Assembly: GCA_938084565.1 (NCBI GenBank)
Contig: CALKEU010000004.1
Coordinates: forward strand, 1-64,000
Length of the DNA stretch: 64,000 nt
DNA from: Candidatus Kapaibacterium sp.
GTDB taxonomy: Bacteria; Bacteroidota; Ignavibacteria; Kapaibacteriales; HRBIN21
Direction of reading: 5' to 3'
The notes below the pieces were generated by a model. It was not told the DNA's origin and did no database searches. It saw only the letters and a list, made by a program, of their open reading frames with translations. The position numbers and the translations under genes were made by a program. Each line of letters begins with the position of its first letter. Within the stretch, counting starts at the first letter, position 1. Shown here piece by piece: positions 45,658-55,712 of this stretch.

Positions 45658-48015
45658 TTAGCGCAGCGTCACAATAGTCACCCCAGCTCCACCCTCTCCG
45701 AGGTCAGCTGTCCGGAAGGCTGCTACCGTCGGATGCTTCGCCAAAAACTGATGGAGTGCCTCCCGCAATGCTCCGGTCCCTGTGCCGTGGATGATCCGCA
45801 CCTGCAACGCATCTGCCTGCAGGGCATCGGCCAGGAAGCGATCGACGGCGCGCAGCGCATCGGCAACGCGCATGCCGCGTAGATCAATGCTTGTTGGGAC
45901 ATTCCACGCTGCAGTCCGCCACGCAGCATGCGATGGCGCCTCCGGGGGTACCTCCACCGGCTGGAGCTTGTCTACAGCCACGCGCAGCTTTCGCCCATTG
46001 CAGTCGACGACGGCTATCTGATGCGTCTCGTCGAGAGACACAACCGTTCCAACCGAGCTAGTCCCCTGCAACTTCACCCACATTCCAGGACTCAGAGGAG
46101 CTGAGCCTCCCTGCGCTGCCTCCTCTTCTGGAGCCAGTTCCTGCAGGGCCTGGAGCAACTGCTCGCGCTCTTGGGCAAACGTACGGCGGACATCTGCCAG
46201 GGGGCGCTGCTGTTCACGAATCTCACGAATGGTTTGCTCAACCATCGCTTGCGCCCGCGCAAACAGGTGCTGGAGCTCCTGGCGAGTCTGGGCCACAAGC
46301 TCTGCACGGCGCTGCTGCAGCTGGCGAAGCTGCTGTTCGTAGTACTGTCGGAGTTGCTGTGCCTGCTCAGCCTGCTGTTGTGCCTCCTGCTGCAACTGCT
46401 GCCACCGTTGCTGGAGCTGCTGCACGATAGCAATACTCTCTTCCAGCTCCCGATGACGGCTACCGAGAAAGTGCTGTGCCTGCTCCAGGAGTGAGCTTGG
46501 CAGCCCAAAGTTGGCCGCAATGGCGAAAGCGTAGCTGTTACCCGGCACCCCAGGCAGAAACCGGTAGGTCGGCTGTAGGCGCTCATGGTCGAACTCGAGC
46601 GAATCGTTCTGGATCCCCTCCCGATGCAGTGCAAAGGCCTTCAGCGAAGATTGGTGCGTCGTCACCACAAAGCGCATCCCCCGTTGGAGCAATTCCTGCA
46701 GAATTGCCGCTGCCAGGGCCGCCCCCTCGGTAGGATCGGTACCGGCACAGATTTCATCAATCAGCACGAGCGTCCCCGGCACAGCTTCGGCCAAGATATT
46801 ACGCAAGCGCACTAGCTGCCAGCTGAAAGTGCTCAAATTCTGCTCAATCGACTGCTGATCCCCAATGGCGGTCACAATCGGCACAACTGCTGTGCGGCAT
46901 TGCCCGAGCGGGAAGATCCCACTGAAGGCCAGCAACAGGTTGAGCCCAATACTCTTGAGCGCCACAGTCTTCCCCCCGGCATTGGGACCGGAGATGAGAT
47001 GGCCGCGGCTTTCGGGGCGGAATTCAATCGAGAGCGGCACCACGGCCGAGCGCCCTCGGGTGGCCACAAGCAGAGGATGGACGATGTCGCGAAGCACAAT
47101 ATCGCCCCCGTCCGTAATGAGAGGCTTCTGCCCACCGTCGGAGAGTGCATAGCGGGCGCGGGCGTAGAGACTATCGAGATAGGCCAGCAACTGCAGCGAG
47201 GCACGCATTTCGTGAGCACAGGCACCAACTTCGGCCGTCACCACGCGCAGGATCCGCTCCACTTCGCGCCGCTCTGCATCGGCCAAGAGCGCCAGCTCGT
47301 TATTGAGTTCGAAAATTTCCGCCGGCTCCAGGAAGACCGTTGCCCCCGTCTGGGACACCCCGTGAATGATGCCGGGAATGTGGTGCTTGTGCTCAACCCG
47401 AATGGGGACAACGAAACGCCCTTCGCGCTGGGTGATGAACTCCTCCATGGCGAGCTCATCTTCGACGAAGCGGCGTAGTATGTGACGCAATCGCGTGCGC
47501 AGTCGCGCCGCCACAGCCCGCATGTCCGCCCGAATCCGCGCTAGCTCCCGAGAAGCCGTGTCCCGAACCTCTCCGGTTTCATCGACCGTATCGCTGATGT
47601 GTCGCTCCAGCAGCCGGTTCTGATACAGTTGCTCCCCGAGCGCCTTCAGGCGCGGAAGCTCCGAGAGCGTGATGAGCTCCTGTCGCACGCGACGGGAAAG
47701 TTGGAGAAACTCCCGCACGTCAACGAGCTCTGTAGGCAGCAGCAGCGCATTCTCAATCATTGACTTCTGCAGATGGCGCCGCACATCTGGCACGGGCGAC
47801 CAGGGGAAGGGCACCCCTTGTTGTACGAGGTGCACCATCTCCTGGAGCGTCTCATGCTCGTTACGCAACCATTCTGCATCCGCCCGAGGCCGGAGCGCAA
47901 GTACTTCCTGCCGCCCCAACTCTGACAGGCAGAAGGTCGCAATGCGCTGGAGCACCTTGAAGAACTCTAGCTCCGTCAGCGCCGCCTGAAAGAGCTCCTC
48001 GCTGAGCTGGCTCAT
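45658..48015 (-). CDS. mutS2: Endonuclease MutS2 (MutS family ATPase with Smr domain)
   Basis: MutS2 acts on recombination intermediates and, in some bacteria, on collided ribosomes. The 785-residue protein lacks the mismatch-recognition domain I of MutS. It has the clamp/lever region, Walker A SGPNAGGKTVALK, Walker B LVLIDEICAGTDPTEG, a long Gln/Leu-rich coiled coil (residues about 500-620) and a KOW-like beta segment. A C-terminal Smr nuclease domain follows (IDLRGMRVADALRAVDRFL, IIHGTGTGALREAL). I chose ATG 48015 at the family N-terminus. GH57 follows after one base. Confidence 0.96.
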   Translation of the reverse strand: MSQLSEELFQAALTELEFFKVLQRIATFCLSELGRQEVLALRPRADAEWLRNEHETLQEMVHLVQQGVPFPWSPVPDVRRHLQKSMIENALLLPTELVDVREFLQLSRRVRQELITLSELPRLKALGEQLYQNRLLERHISDTVDETGEVRDTASRELARIRADMRAVAARLRTRLRHILRRFVEDELAMEEFITQREGRFVVPIRVEHKHHIPGIIHGVSQTGATVFLEPAEIFELNNELALLADAERREVERILRVVTAEVGACAHEMRASLQLLAYLDSLYARARYALSDGGQKPLITDGGDIVLRDIVHPLLVATRGRSAVVPLSIEFRPESRGHLISGPNAGGKTVALKSIGLNLLLAFSGIFPLGQCRTAVVPIVTAIGDQQSIEQNLSTFSWQLVRLRNILAEAVPGTLVLIDEICAGTDPTEGAALAAAILQELLQRGMRFVVTTHQSSLKAFALHREGIQNDSLEFDHERLQPTYRFLPGVPGNSYAFAIAANFGLPSSLLEQAQHFLGSRHRELEESIAIVQQLQQRWQQLQQEAQQQAEQAQQLRQYYEQQLRQLQQRRAELVAQTRQELQHLFARAQAMVEQTIREIREQQRPLADVRRTFAQEREQLLQALQELAPEEEAAQGGSAPLSPGMWVKLQGTSSVGTVVSLDETHQIAVVDCNGRKLRVAVDKLQPVEVPPEAPSHAAWRTAAWNVPTSIDLRGMRVADALRAVDRFLADALQADALQVRIIHGTGTGALREALHQFLAKHPTVAAFRTADLGEGGAGVTIVTLR

Positions 48016-48141
48016 GCCCGATGTGCTTGCCTCATGAGTGTGACACAACGCCACGCATCAATCGCCGGCCGGCGTACCACATCGACTGGCCCGCTGTACG
48101 CTCTGCAGCGCCTTGCCTTTCCCTGCCATGCTTCCACAACG

Positions 48142-49332
48142 TCATGCCCGACGGAACTCCAGGAGGGTGATCTCCGGTGGTATGCCCATCCGTACGGCCG
48201 GGCCGACAAAACCTAGCCCACGATTGACATAGAGCCACTGAGTGCCTATCCGGTAGAGCCCTGCCCAGTAGCGATAGACAAGCTGGGCAATTCCCCACTC
48301 GTGGCCGGCCAGACGCACACCGAGCTGACCGCCGTGCGTATGCCCGCACAAGCCCAGTAGTACCGGGGCCTTTGCCTCCACCTCTTGCTCCCAAAAGCGT
48401 GGATCGTGGAACAGCAGAACCGTCGGCTCAGCCGCACTCAATCCTGCCAGAGCACGCTCCAGATCGGCAAAGTGCTGCCCAGCACCCGTATTATCTGTTC
48501 CGGCCAACTGTAGGCGCGCCCCACCGCGGAAGAGCACTCGGTTCTCGTTGACCAGCACATCGATGCCTATGTGCTCCAAGCGATTGCGGAGTGCCCGGTG
48601 CTGAGCCGGTGTCATGTAGTGGTCGTGATTGCCCAAGCAGCCGTAGACACCCAGAGGAGCCCTCAGAGACCGCAGGGGAGCTTCTGCCACGCGCAGCTCA
48701 TCGGGGTGGAAATTCACGAAGTCCCCCGTCAGCACTATCAGATCCGGTTGCACTTCCTGGACGCGCTCGAGCACATGCCAGAAGAAATCCTCCGCACGGA
48801 AGGAACCGGCGTGGAGGTCGGAGAGCTGGACGAGCCGGAGGCCCTCCAATCCGGGAGGCAGCCCCGCAATGGGGAGCTCCACCGTAAAGAGCCGCGGACG
48901 GTATGTCGTCCGCACCATACCATGGCTGACAGCGACGAAGGGCACTGCTGCTATCCCTAATCCGGCTACCGTCAAGAGCCTACGGCGCTGCGGATCAGGA
49001 TTGGGAGAGCTCGTGCCCACTGAGCGACGCACAAGCCCAGCAAGCTCTCCTACCAACAGCACTGGGAAGAGCAGGAGCTTGGGCACATACCAGAGCGTCA
49101 GCGCGGCGTACAGTGCACCAGTCAGCCCTGTCAGCCCCGGTGCCCCCCAGTGGCGGGAAGCCAAGAACACGGGCAACAGAAGCGCCATCCCGATCCCAAT
49201 CCCCCAGGCCACCCGGTATAGCCACGGTGACCACCCCCGCCGACGTACCCACCGCCTCCAGTACCAAAGAGCATACGCATCCACCCCGATTTGCACCAGC
49301 ACGATAATGGCCACTACCAACGCCCACCGCAT
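48142..49332 (-). CDS. Membrane-anchored calcineurin-like metallophosphoesterase
   Basis: The 396-residue protein has about four N-terminal membrane helices (residues 1-110) and a short RRR-LL segment resembling a signal/anchor. A metallophosphoesterase domain follows with LSDLHAG, TGDFVNF, GCLGNHDHY and GHTHGGQ, the complete di-metal site. Relatives include YkuE- and YaeI-type phosphodiesterases, some of which act on lipid or nucleotide phosphates; the substrate here is unknown. It lies 34 bases after the big T9SS gene. The 126 bases between it and mutS2 show no clear feature. Confidence 0.85.
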   Translation of the reverse strand: MRWALVVAIIVLVQIGVDAYALWYWRRWVRRRGWSPWLYRVAWGIGIGMALLLPVFLASRHWGAPGLTGLTGALYAALTLWYVPKLLLFPVLLVGELAGLVRRSVGTSSPNPDPQRRRLLTVAGLGIAAVPFVAVSHGMVRTTYRPRLFTVELPIAGLPPGLEGLRLVQLSDLHAGSFRAEDFFWHVLERVQEVQPDLIVLTGDFVNFHPDELRVAEAPLRSLRAPLGVYGCLGNHDHYMTPAQHRALRNRLEHIGIDVLVNENRVLFRGGARLQLAGTDNTGAGQHFADLERALAGLSAAEPTVLLFHDPRFWEQEVEAKAPVLLGLCGHTHGGQLGVRLAGHEWGIAQLVYRYWAGLYRIGTQWLYVNRGLGFVGPAVRMGIPPEITLLEFRRA

Positions 49333-49366
49333 ACGACGGCTATCCCGGATTCACTGCGCGGCATAC

Positions 49367-52300
49367 CTACGGCACGAGGATGAATGACCCCGTGGAGACC
49401 TCTGCCCCCACCCGAAGCCGATACAAGTACAGCCCAGCGCCTAAACCATGGGTAGGAATCCACAGCTCGTGAACTCCCGGCGGCAGCTCATCCTGCCCGA
49501 GAGAAACCACACGCTCGCCCATGGCGTTCAGCAGCTCTACCGCTACTGCAGCTGGTTCGGTCAGCCATACCGTCACCTGCAGCGGCCTCCCGCGCTCGAC
49601 CGGGTTCGGCTCCACCTGCACCATCCCAGCAGCTCCAACCAGACGCACTTGGCGTCCGTTCAGAAAGCAGATATCGCTGAGTCGCAGCCGCGGATTTCGC
49701 ACCACCGGTTCTACGCAAGCGGGTAATTCTGCACCAGGGCAGAGCGAGAGCGTAATCTCCCGCTCCGGCGGTACAGCCAAGTAACTCACAAAGACCAAGC
49801 GGAGTCTGGCCGAGGGAATCGCTGGCCATGTTCGTCCAGAGCCCCGTAGTTCGAGCTCTCCCGCAGCCACGAGGCGCACTTGCCACGTCCACGCTGGCAC
49901 GGCTTCGACGACTTCCCAGCGCCGGAATTCTACCAAATCGGCCGGGTAGCGCACCCGCAGGCAGACTTCGAGCTCCCTCCCGTCAATCACGTCGCTTGCA
50001 ATCGGGGGTTCAACCCGGATTGGGATGAGGACGCCCACCTCCGTTCCAGGCAAGACACGATCGATGACAGCGCCATCGCCGAGCAGCAGCGGACGTACCT
50101 CACCTTCGCCTCGGAGGGTAAGCTCGAGCGCAATGTTGCGCTCGTTCTCCAATACCACCGTGGCCGTACGAAGTCCGGCACCCGCAGGCAGAAAGCGAAC
50201 CGAGATCGGCTGAACTCCACCCGGAGGGATAGTGAAAGGCGGTTGAGGTGCCAGCTGGAACGCTGCCGCATCCCCGCTGATGCGGTAGGCCAGGATGCGC
50301 AGCGGTTCCTCAGCTGCAGCATTCGCAATCGTCACGACCGTATCGTGCCACAGGCAGGCTAGAGTCTTCCCGAACTCGACTGTCGACGGAGTGACACTCA
50401 CCCCAATGCCGTCGCCGAGCAGCTCAACGGTATCGGCCACCCGCGGCTCTAATTCCGGCCCTGGGGCTGCATCGCTGAGGATCACAACCTGTGCCCTCCG
50501 CAGCCCCGCTGCTTGCGGTTGGAAGGAGACCGGGAGGCGGAATTCCTCACCCGGCTGGAGCGTTCGGTTCTGAATTGCTGCAAAGGCTGCCATATCTGGC
50601 GGGAATTCACCCTGACCGCTGACGTAGGAGACCTGCGCAATCAGGAGCGGTGCCAGCGTATCCCGATTCCAGATCCGCACATACCCGTTCTCGCTCGAGC
50701 GCTGCCCAACGGGCGTTGGGGCAAATCGGTAGCCCTCAGCACTCAACTTCGGCAGTATCCCAATCCCCTGCAGGCTGCCGGTGATTCCTTCATCGCTTCC
50801 CTCAACGACGACTTCCACAACAGCCCTCAGCTCTCCCTCCCGCTGGGGGATGAATTCCACCGGCAGCGAAAGCACCTCCGAGGGACCTAAGTCCCGAGGA
50901 AGCGCCACCCCTTGGAATCTGAAGGAAGCCACATCGGGCCCATTGAGCTGGATCTGTACAAGGCGGGCCGGAAGAGTATCCACGTTGCGGATATCCACCG
51001 TAGCCGCATGGCGAGTCAGGATGCGACGCTGGCCCCAATCGACTGAATTCACACGCACTGTTGCTACAGCACCCTCACCCTGCAGCTGGGCTGCACGAAT
51101 CTGGCACTCAGGCCCCAGATCGAACTCCAGCCATGCTCGGCGCACTCCAACTCCTTGAGGGCGAAATTCCACACGGACACTCAGACACTCGCCCGGACCG
51201 AGGGAGAACCCTCCCAGTGGGGTGACGGTGAAATCGCCAGCCTCTGGGCCAGCGAGCCGCACTGTGCCAGCCATAGAGCGCGAGGCGCTCGTGTTATGCA
51301 AAATGCAGACCTGCTGGCTCTGCACCGATCCAACAGCTGTCCGCAAGAAGAGCACATCGGTCACGGTCACTTCGCATGGGGGATATCCGACTCCCCAGAC
51401 CGACAGCTGCACCGGTTCACCACAGTCTCCGACGACTACCAACGTCGCTTCACGCCTCCCGACGGCCCGGGGGGTAAAGCGCACCTCCACAGGGACACAC
51501 TCGCCGGGCTGGAGGACACGCCCGGCAAGGACCTGCACCAGGCTGAAGTCTGCCGGATGGCTGCCCGCAAAAGATACCTGTACGATCCGCACCGGATAGT
51601 TCCCCACATTGCAGAGCACCGGCCCGAGCGAAGTATCAACGCTTGTTCCCACCGGGGTCGACCCAACATAGGCAAGCACCGCTGGCAGCTGTAGCCGCGG
51701 TGCAGCCACACTGAAGCTTGTGTCACTGACATCCGAGCTGGCCGGGACGTACGCCTGCTTACTGATGAATCCATCCGTGCCGCCAGCACTCGTAATCCGC
51801 AGCGTACCAAAACTGCGGGAGCCAGAGAATTCGCCCCCTTCATACCGGTTGCCGTAGCTATCCTGGGTGGAGGTTCCGCTGTAGAGTGGCCGTGGACTGA
51901 AGGTCCCAATCATGGCCCCCAACACTTGGTTGCTGGTCCGATACCATCCGGTGAAGGTGGAGTAGAAGTTGGGGCTCGGGCTCTGCAGTTGCACCGTCCC
52001 ACCACCGGGAGCTACCCCGAAGTAAGCACGCCGGCGGAAACGACCTTCCACGAAGACTGTATCGTTGCGCAGCGCAACGCGATCGGCAAAGACCCTCCCA
52101 CTGTTGTCCCACGTGCCCCCGATGCGATACATCCACCGGTAGACAGGGGTCGGCACCGAACCATCGAAGGCAACCAGAAACGCATTTGTCGTGTCCGAGG
52201 TATTGCCCAGCGAGAGGAATTGTGTGGTACCGACATAGCACTGTTGGCTCTCATACCAGCCCACCACGTAGGCATTGCAGTTTGCATCGACGACCACCCC

Positions 52301-54001
52301 CGTTGCCTCATCGTTGAGTGTCCCGCCGATCTGGAAGAGCCAGACCAGTGTTCCCTCTGCATCCAAGCGGGCAACAAAGGCATCACGTCCCCCACGGCTG
52401 ACGAGCATCTGCCTATCCCATCGCAAGGTATCCTCGAAGGAGCCGACCACGTACACGCAGGAGCCATCTGGAGAGACTGCGACACTCGTTACCCTATCAT
52501 TGCCGCGGCCGCCCACCGGCAATGCCCAGGCCCAGAAAGTCTGACTCGGAGCAGAAACCCGAATCCAGTACCGACCCGGCGCCGGGGGCACCCACGTGTA
52601 CGACAATCCCCGAACGCCGCTAGCCAGCGAACGCCACGTCCGCCCGTCAGTACTGTAGGCCAGATCGACCGGCTGGGTAGGTTCCACACCGGCCCAGAGA
52701 ATCCGGACCGTATCGCACACCGAGATGACATCCCCTCCACGCGGCTGGATCAGGATAACCCGACCAGGGCCTCCCACGAGCGGAATCTGTGGCCCGCACG
52801 GCTGCCCATCTACGACAAGGGTTGCCTGCCGATATGCTCGTGCCGTCCCCTGCCGGAATTCCACCGTTATACGCAGCTCCTCGCCGGGCTGGATGACTCC
52901 TGGAGGAGGCGGACTTGCGCTGACAATGGCATAGTACTGCGATGGACGTACCTCAAGGCGCTGGACAGTCAAGGGCGCAACCAGAGGGCGCACCACTACA
53001 TCCTGCTGGACACGACTGCCCGGATCTGGATTGCCGAAGTAGACAAGTCCCGGAGCTTGCATGCGAGCCACACTCTGCTCCGGTGCAACGTAGCCCGTCT
53101 TCACCTGAGTGTTTGTCCGCCGGAAGGTTACGTCCAGATGGCGGTAACGACTCTGCTCCGTGCAACCATACGGGGCAACCCAGGAGAGTTCACATACCTG
53201 CCGACTCTGTGCCTCCAGGGCAATCTGCCGATAGATACCTTCGAGCTCCTGCTTGCTATAGGCTGCAAAGGCCTTGCCCCCTGTGCTCCGGGCAATGCGC
53301 TCCAGATCCGCATTCATCGGCATGCTGACCGTAATCGCATACACGACGGCCCCAATTGCGCGTGCCCGCGCAATGATCGTGTCTGTCTGCGGTGGAAGAT
53401 TGGGAAGCCCATCGGTCAGAAAGATGACGAAGCGGCGAATATCCGGTGGCCGCCTCTCCAACAGCGGGAGTGCACCAGCACCGGGCTTGAGGAAGGCCGG
53501 ATCATACCGCGTCCCCCCCCGAGCCACCAATGTATCGATGCCGATTAGCAAATCCGCCCGCCGATTCGTAAAGGACACAATGAGCTCAGCATCTGCATCG
53601 AAGGCAACAACAGCTATAGCCGTCCGCCCAACGAAGTTGACCGTGTTGACAAAGGTCTTTGCAGCATGCTTGACCCAATCCCATCGGGTCTCACGCGTCT
53701 GCGGATCGACTGTATCGTTCATCGAACCACTTCGATCCAACACGAGCACAGCGCTGAACTCCGGATCGCCCGTCAGGGTCGTACAGCGCACGCTCACAGT
53801 CGGATCGACAACAACCCCATTGTCCACCACCTGGAAATCCGCTGGCGTGATGTTCTGGAAGGGTTGCCCCGTAAGATCGAGCGCGACGAAATTTGCCCGC
53901 ACCACCGGAAAGGCGCTCGGATCTATGGCGTAGACCGAAAAGCTCTGCGCCCCTGCAGTGGTAACGGCTACACACCACACAGCCAGATAGCGGTAGAGCA
54001 T
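49367..54001 (-). CDS. Giant secreted T9SS protein: VWA, SBBP-type repeats, choice-of-anchor-D (HYDIN-like) domains
   Basis: This 1544-residue protein begins with a signal peptide ending near AGAQ. A VWA domain follows at about 80-265 with a MIDAS motif (LDRSGSMND, residues 88-96, plus TRYDP and LTDGLP). Next come one HYDIN-like unit and a beta-sandwich (GRYWIRVSAPS). SBBP-type propeller repeats follow (SVAVSPDGSCVYVVGSF, GVVVDANCNAYVVGWY). At least five choice-of-anchor-D modules span about 760-1330 with patterns such as 'F--QAAGLRRAQVVI-SD'. A cohesin-like strand region and a T9SS sorting domain end it (VEPNPVERGRPLQVTVWL...GLGAGLYLYRLRVG). It is probably a surface adhesin or matrix protein. 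It shares the strand and tight spacing of ldcA (13 bases). Confidence 0.9.
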   Translation of the reverse strand: MLYRYLAVWCVAVTTAGAQSFSVYAIDPSAFPVVRANFVALDLTGQPFQNITPADFQVVDNGVVVDPTVSVRCTTLTGDPEFSAVLVLDRSGSMNDTVDPQTRETRWDWVKHAAKTFVNTVNFVGRTAIAVVAFDADAELIVSFTNRRADLLIGIDTLVARGGTRYDPAFLKPGAGALPLLERRPPDIRRFVIFLTDGLPNLPPQTDTIIARARAIGAVVYAITVSMPMNADLERIARSTGGKAFAAYSKQELEGIYRQIALEAQSRQVCELSWVAPYGCTEQSRYRHLDVTFRRTNTQVKTGYVAPEQSVARMQAPGLVYFGNPDPGSRVQQDVVVRPLVAPLTVQRLEVRPSQYYAIVSASPPPPGVIQPGEELRITVEFRQGTARAYRQATLVVDGQPCGPQIPLVGGPGRVILIQPRGGDVISVCDTVRILWAGVEPTQPVDLAYSTDGRTWRSLASGVRGLSYTWVPPAPGRYWIRVSAPSQTFWAWALPVGGRGNDRVTSVAVSPDGSCVYVVGSFEDTLRWDRQMLVSRGGRDAFVARLDAEGTLVWLFQIGGTLNDEATGVVVDANCNAYVVGWYESQQCYVGTTQFLSLGNTSDTTNAFLVAFDGSVPTPVYRWMYRIGGTWDNSGRVFADRVALRNDTVFVEGRFRRRAYFGVAPGGGTVQLQSPSPNFYSTFTGWYRTSNQVLGAMIGTFSPRPLYSGTSTQDSYGNRYEGGEFSGSRSFGTLRITSAGGTDGFISKQAYVPASSDVSDTSFSVAAPRLQLPAVLAYVGSTPVGTSVDTSLGPVLCNVGNYPVRIVQVSFAGSHPADFSLVQVLAGRVLQPGECVPVEVRFTPRAVGRREATLVVVGDCGEPVQLSVWGVGYPPCEVTVTDVLFLRTAVGSVQSQQVCILHNTSASRSMAGTVRLAGPEAGDFTVTPLGGFSLGPGECLSVRVEFRPQGVGVRRAWLEFDLGPECQIRAAQLQGEGAVATVRVNSVDWGQRRILTRHAATVDIRNVDTLPARLVQIQLNGPDVASFRFQGVALPRDLGPSEVLSLPVEFIPQREGELRAVVEVVVEGSDEGITGSLQGIGILPKLSAEGYRFAPTPVGQRSSENGYVRIWNRDTLAPLLIAQVSYVSGQGEFPPDMAAFAAIQNRTLQPGEEFRLPVSFQPQAAGLRRAQVVILSDAAPGPELEPRVADTVELLGDGIGVSVTPSTVEFGKTLACLWHDTVVTIANAAAEEPLRILAYRISGDAAAFQLAPQPPFTIPPGGVQPISVRFLPAGAGLRTATVVLENERNIALELTLRGEGEVRPLLLGDGAVIDRVLPGTEVGVLIPIRVEPPIASDVIDGRELEVCLRVRYPADLVEFRRWEVVEAVPAWTWQVRLVAAGELELRGSGRTWPAIPSARLRLVFVSYLAVPPEREITLSLCPGAELPACVEPVVRNPRLRLSDICFLNGRQVRLVGAAGMVQVEPNPVERGRPLQVTVWLTEPAAVAVELLNAMGERVVSLGQDELPPGVHELWIPTHGLGAGLYLYRLRVGAEVSTGSFILVP

Positions 54002-54014
54002 GGCATCTCCGTGC

Positions 54015-55067
54015 TTACGTTACTTCGTCAGCCACAGACGACTCAACGAGGCGGATAGTACGAGCCGAGGCATTGACCTCGGCCCATACACCGAGCGGTA
54101 GAGTCAATTTACTGCGCACATGGCCGAGCGGAAGCCCTGCGAGAATGGGGATACCGAGTCCACCGAGCCGCTCCCGCACAACATCAATCAGCGGTGGTTG
54201 CCCGGGGATACTGCTACCCGGGATGCGCCCTTGCCTCCAGGGAGCCCGAAAGTGCCCGAGGAGAACAGCAACACACTGCTGCAACTTCCCTGCCAGCAGC
54301 AGCTGTGTCAACATCCGATCCACCCGGTACGGCTCTTCCCCGATATCCTCCAGGAAGAGCACAGCCCCACGGGTATCGACCTCGTAGGGCGTTCCCAACG
54401 TGGCCACCAGAAGGCTCAAATTCCCTCCCATGAGCGGCCCACAGGCAACACCGGGCGAGAGCACCTCCCAGCTCGGATCGTGGAGCCTCCACGGCCCTTC
54501 AAGGGCATCCGGCACCCAGAGAGTTCGCCGCAATGAGCGCACCGTGAAGGCATCGAAGGTCGAGACTGCCACAGGGCCATGGTAGGTGACCAGGCGCGCC
54601 CGGCTCGTTATGGCAACCAGCAGGGCCGTGATATCACTGAAGCCAATAATCGGCTTCGGGTGGTGCCGAAAGAGTTCCCAGTCCAAGAAGGGCAGCAGGC
54701 GCATGACCCCATAGCCGCCACGGGCACAGAGAATAGCATCGACAGTCGGGTCAGCCACGTGCTCCATCAATTCCTGGGCTCGCACCTCGTCGGGTGCGGC
54801 CAGATACCGCCGGGTCGCAGCCTGCACGGTAGCCCCCAAGCGCACGCGACAGCCAAAGCTCCGCAGGAGGCGGACAGCCTCCTGCACCTCATGGGGCCCG
54901 GCGGGGCTTGCCGGGGCTAGGATGGCAACTGTTGCCCCCGGACGCAACGCCCGTGGGCGTAGGAGCGGCATAGCTACCCTCTGCTCTTCGGGACGGTGTG
55001 GGCGCAGCGTAATACCGATCGGGAGCAGGCCAACCATATGCAGCCACTGCCGACGCGTCCAGCCCAT
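54015..55067 (-). CDS. ldcA: LD-carboxypeptidase (peptidase family S66)
   Basis: This family cleaves the terminal D-Ala from muropeptide tetrapeptides during murein recycling or remodelling. The 350-residue protein has an N-terminal hydrophobic signal with RRQW (Tat-like or Sec), then GATVAILAPASPA and GGYGVMRLLPFLDW. The nucleophile Ser is in IIGFSDITALL, followed by a Glu-containing strand (AVLFLEDIGEEPYRVDR). The His is in LPLGHVRSKLTLPLG. These form the S66 Ser-Glu-His triad. The signal peptide suggests a periplasmic enzyme. It sits 12 bases after the HD-domain gene and 13 before the T9SS gene. Confidence 0.9.
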   Translation of the reverse strand: MGWTRRQWLHMVGLLPIGITLRPHRPEEQRVAMPLLRPRALRPGATVAILAPASPAGPHEVQEAVRLLRSFGCRVRLGATVQAATRRYLAAPDEVRAQELMEHVADPTVDAILCARGGYGVMRLLPFLDWELFRHHPKPIIGFSDITALLVAITSRARLVTYHGPVAVSTFDAFTVRSLRRTLWVPDALEGPWRLHDPSWEVLSPGVACGPLMGGNLSLLVATLGTPYEVDTRGAVLFLEDIGEEPYRVDRMLTQLLLAGKLQQCVAVLLGHFRAPWRQGRIPGSSIPGQPPLIDVVRERLGGLGIPILAGLPLGHVRSKLTLPLGVWAEVNASARTIRLVESSVADEVT

Positions 55068-55079
55068 CTGCAGAAACCT

Positions 55080-55694
55080 CTAGCCGAGGAACTTGTTACG
55101 CTCCCGCTGCAGGAGAGCTACGATTGCCTTCAGCCGCGGATCATCCCACAACTCCACCAGCGGAATGTAGCGTTCCCACGTCTGCTGAATGTAGCGCAGC
55201 GGGTTCCGCTTCAGATCGTAGCCCAGGCAGCGTAGATTGTCCAACCGCGTTGCCAAGCGGATGAGAAGGCACTCTGGCGAGGCTCGGCGCAGCCGCTCAA
55301 CCTGCTCCCAATCTACCGCGTCCGGATCACGCTCGTGCGCCTCAAGATCTTTGGTCAAGGTGGCAACCATCTTCGCAACACGGGCGCCGAAATTGTACTC
55401 CAAGACACCCACCGACAGCTCACGGGAATCCTCCAGCACATCATGGAGGAGGGCAGCAATGAGGGTATCGGGATCCCGCACACCGAGCTCATCGATGAGG
55501 ATCTTGCACACCCGTGTGACGTGATAGAAATACGGGCTCCCATCGCGGCGGATCTGCAGCTCGTGTACGCTAGCGGCTAGGTCGTAGGCACTCAGAATGC
55601 GATTGAGCTCCAGCGGATCGACTGTTCCTTGTAGACGGTCGATGAGTTCTCGGCGCGAAAGGTAGGTCAAGTTGTACGGCACCTCAGTTGCCAA
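55080..55694 (-). CDS. Stand-alone RelA/SpoT-type HD hydrolase (small alarmone hydrolase-like)
   Basis: The 204-residue protein is only the hydrolase half of SpoT-type enzymes. It has H58 (FYHVTRVCKIL), H84-D85 (ALLHDVLEDS, with E88-D89), TLTKD, and D152-N153 (ATRLDNLR), a complete set for a Mn-dependent 3'-pyrophosphohydrolase. No synthetase, TGS or ACT domain follows, so it fits the small alarmone hydrolases that degrade (p)ppGpp, though another nucleotide is possible. It lies in the minus-strand run recN - this gene - ldcA, 18 bases after recN. Confidence 0.83.
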   Translation of the reverse strand: MATEVPYNLTYLSRRELIDRLQGTVDPLELNRILSAYDLAASVHELQIRRDGSPYFYHVTRVCKILIDELGVRDPDTLIAALLHDVLEDSRELSVGVLEYNFGARVAKMVATLTKDLEAHERDPDAVDWEQVERLRRASPECLLIRLATRLDNLRCLGYDLKRNPLRYIQQTWERYIPLVELWDDPRLKAIVALLQRERNKFLG

Positions 55695-55712
55695 TGGATC
55701 ACCTCAGGCTGG

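Noticed and set aside
46200-46500. Dense CTG/CAG-rich stretch, possible triplet repeat
   Set aside because: It encodes the Gln/Leu-rich coiled coil of MutS2 in frame; units are irregular and do not form a true microsatellite.
51926-53548. 540-codon open frame on the plus strand
   Set aside because: It lies wholly antisense to the giant T9SS gene, has low-complexity, Pro/His/Arg-rich composition and no domain. The minus-strand frame has clear VWA and HYDIN domains.
49367-54001. Possible tandem DNA repeat in the giant gene
   Set aside because: The repetition is at the protein-domain level (HYDIN-like modules); the DNA copies are diverged and show no exact repeat array or CRISPR spacing.
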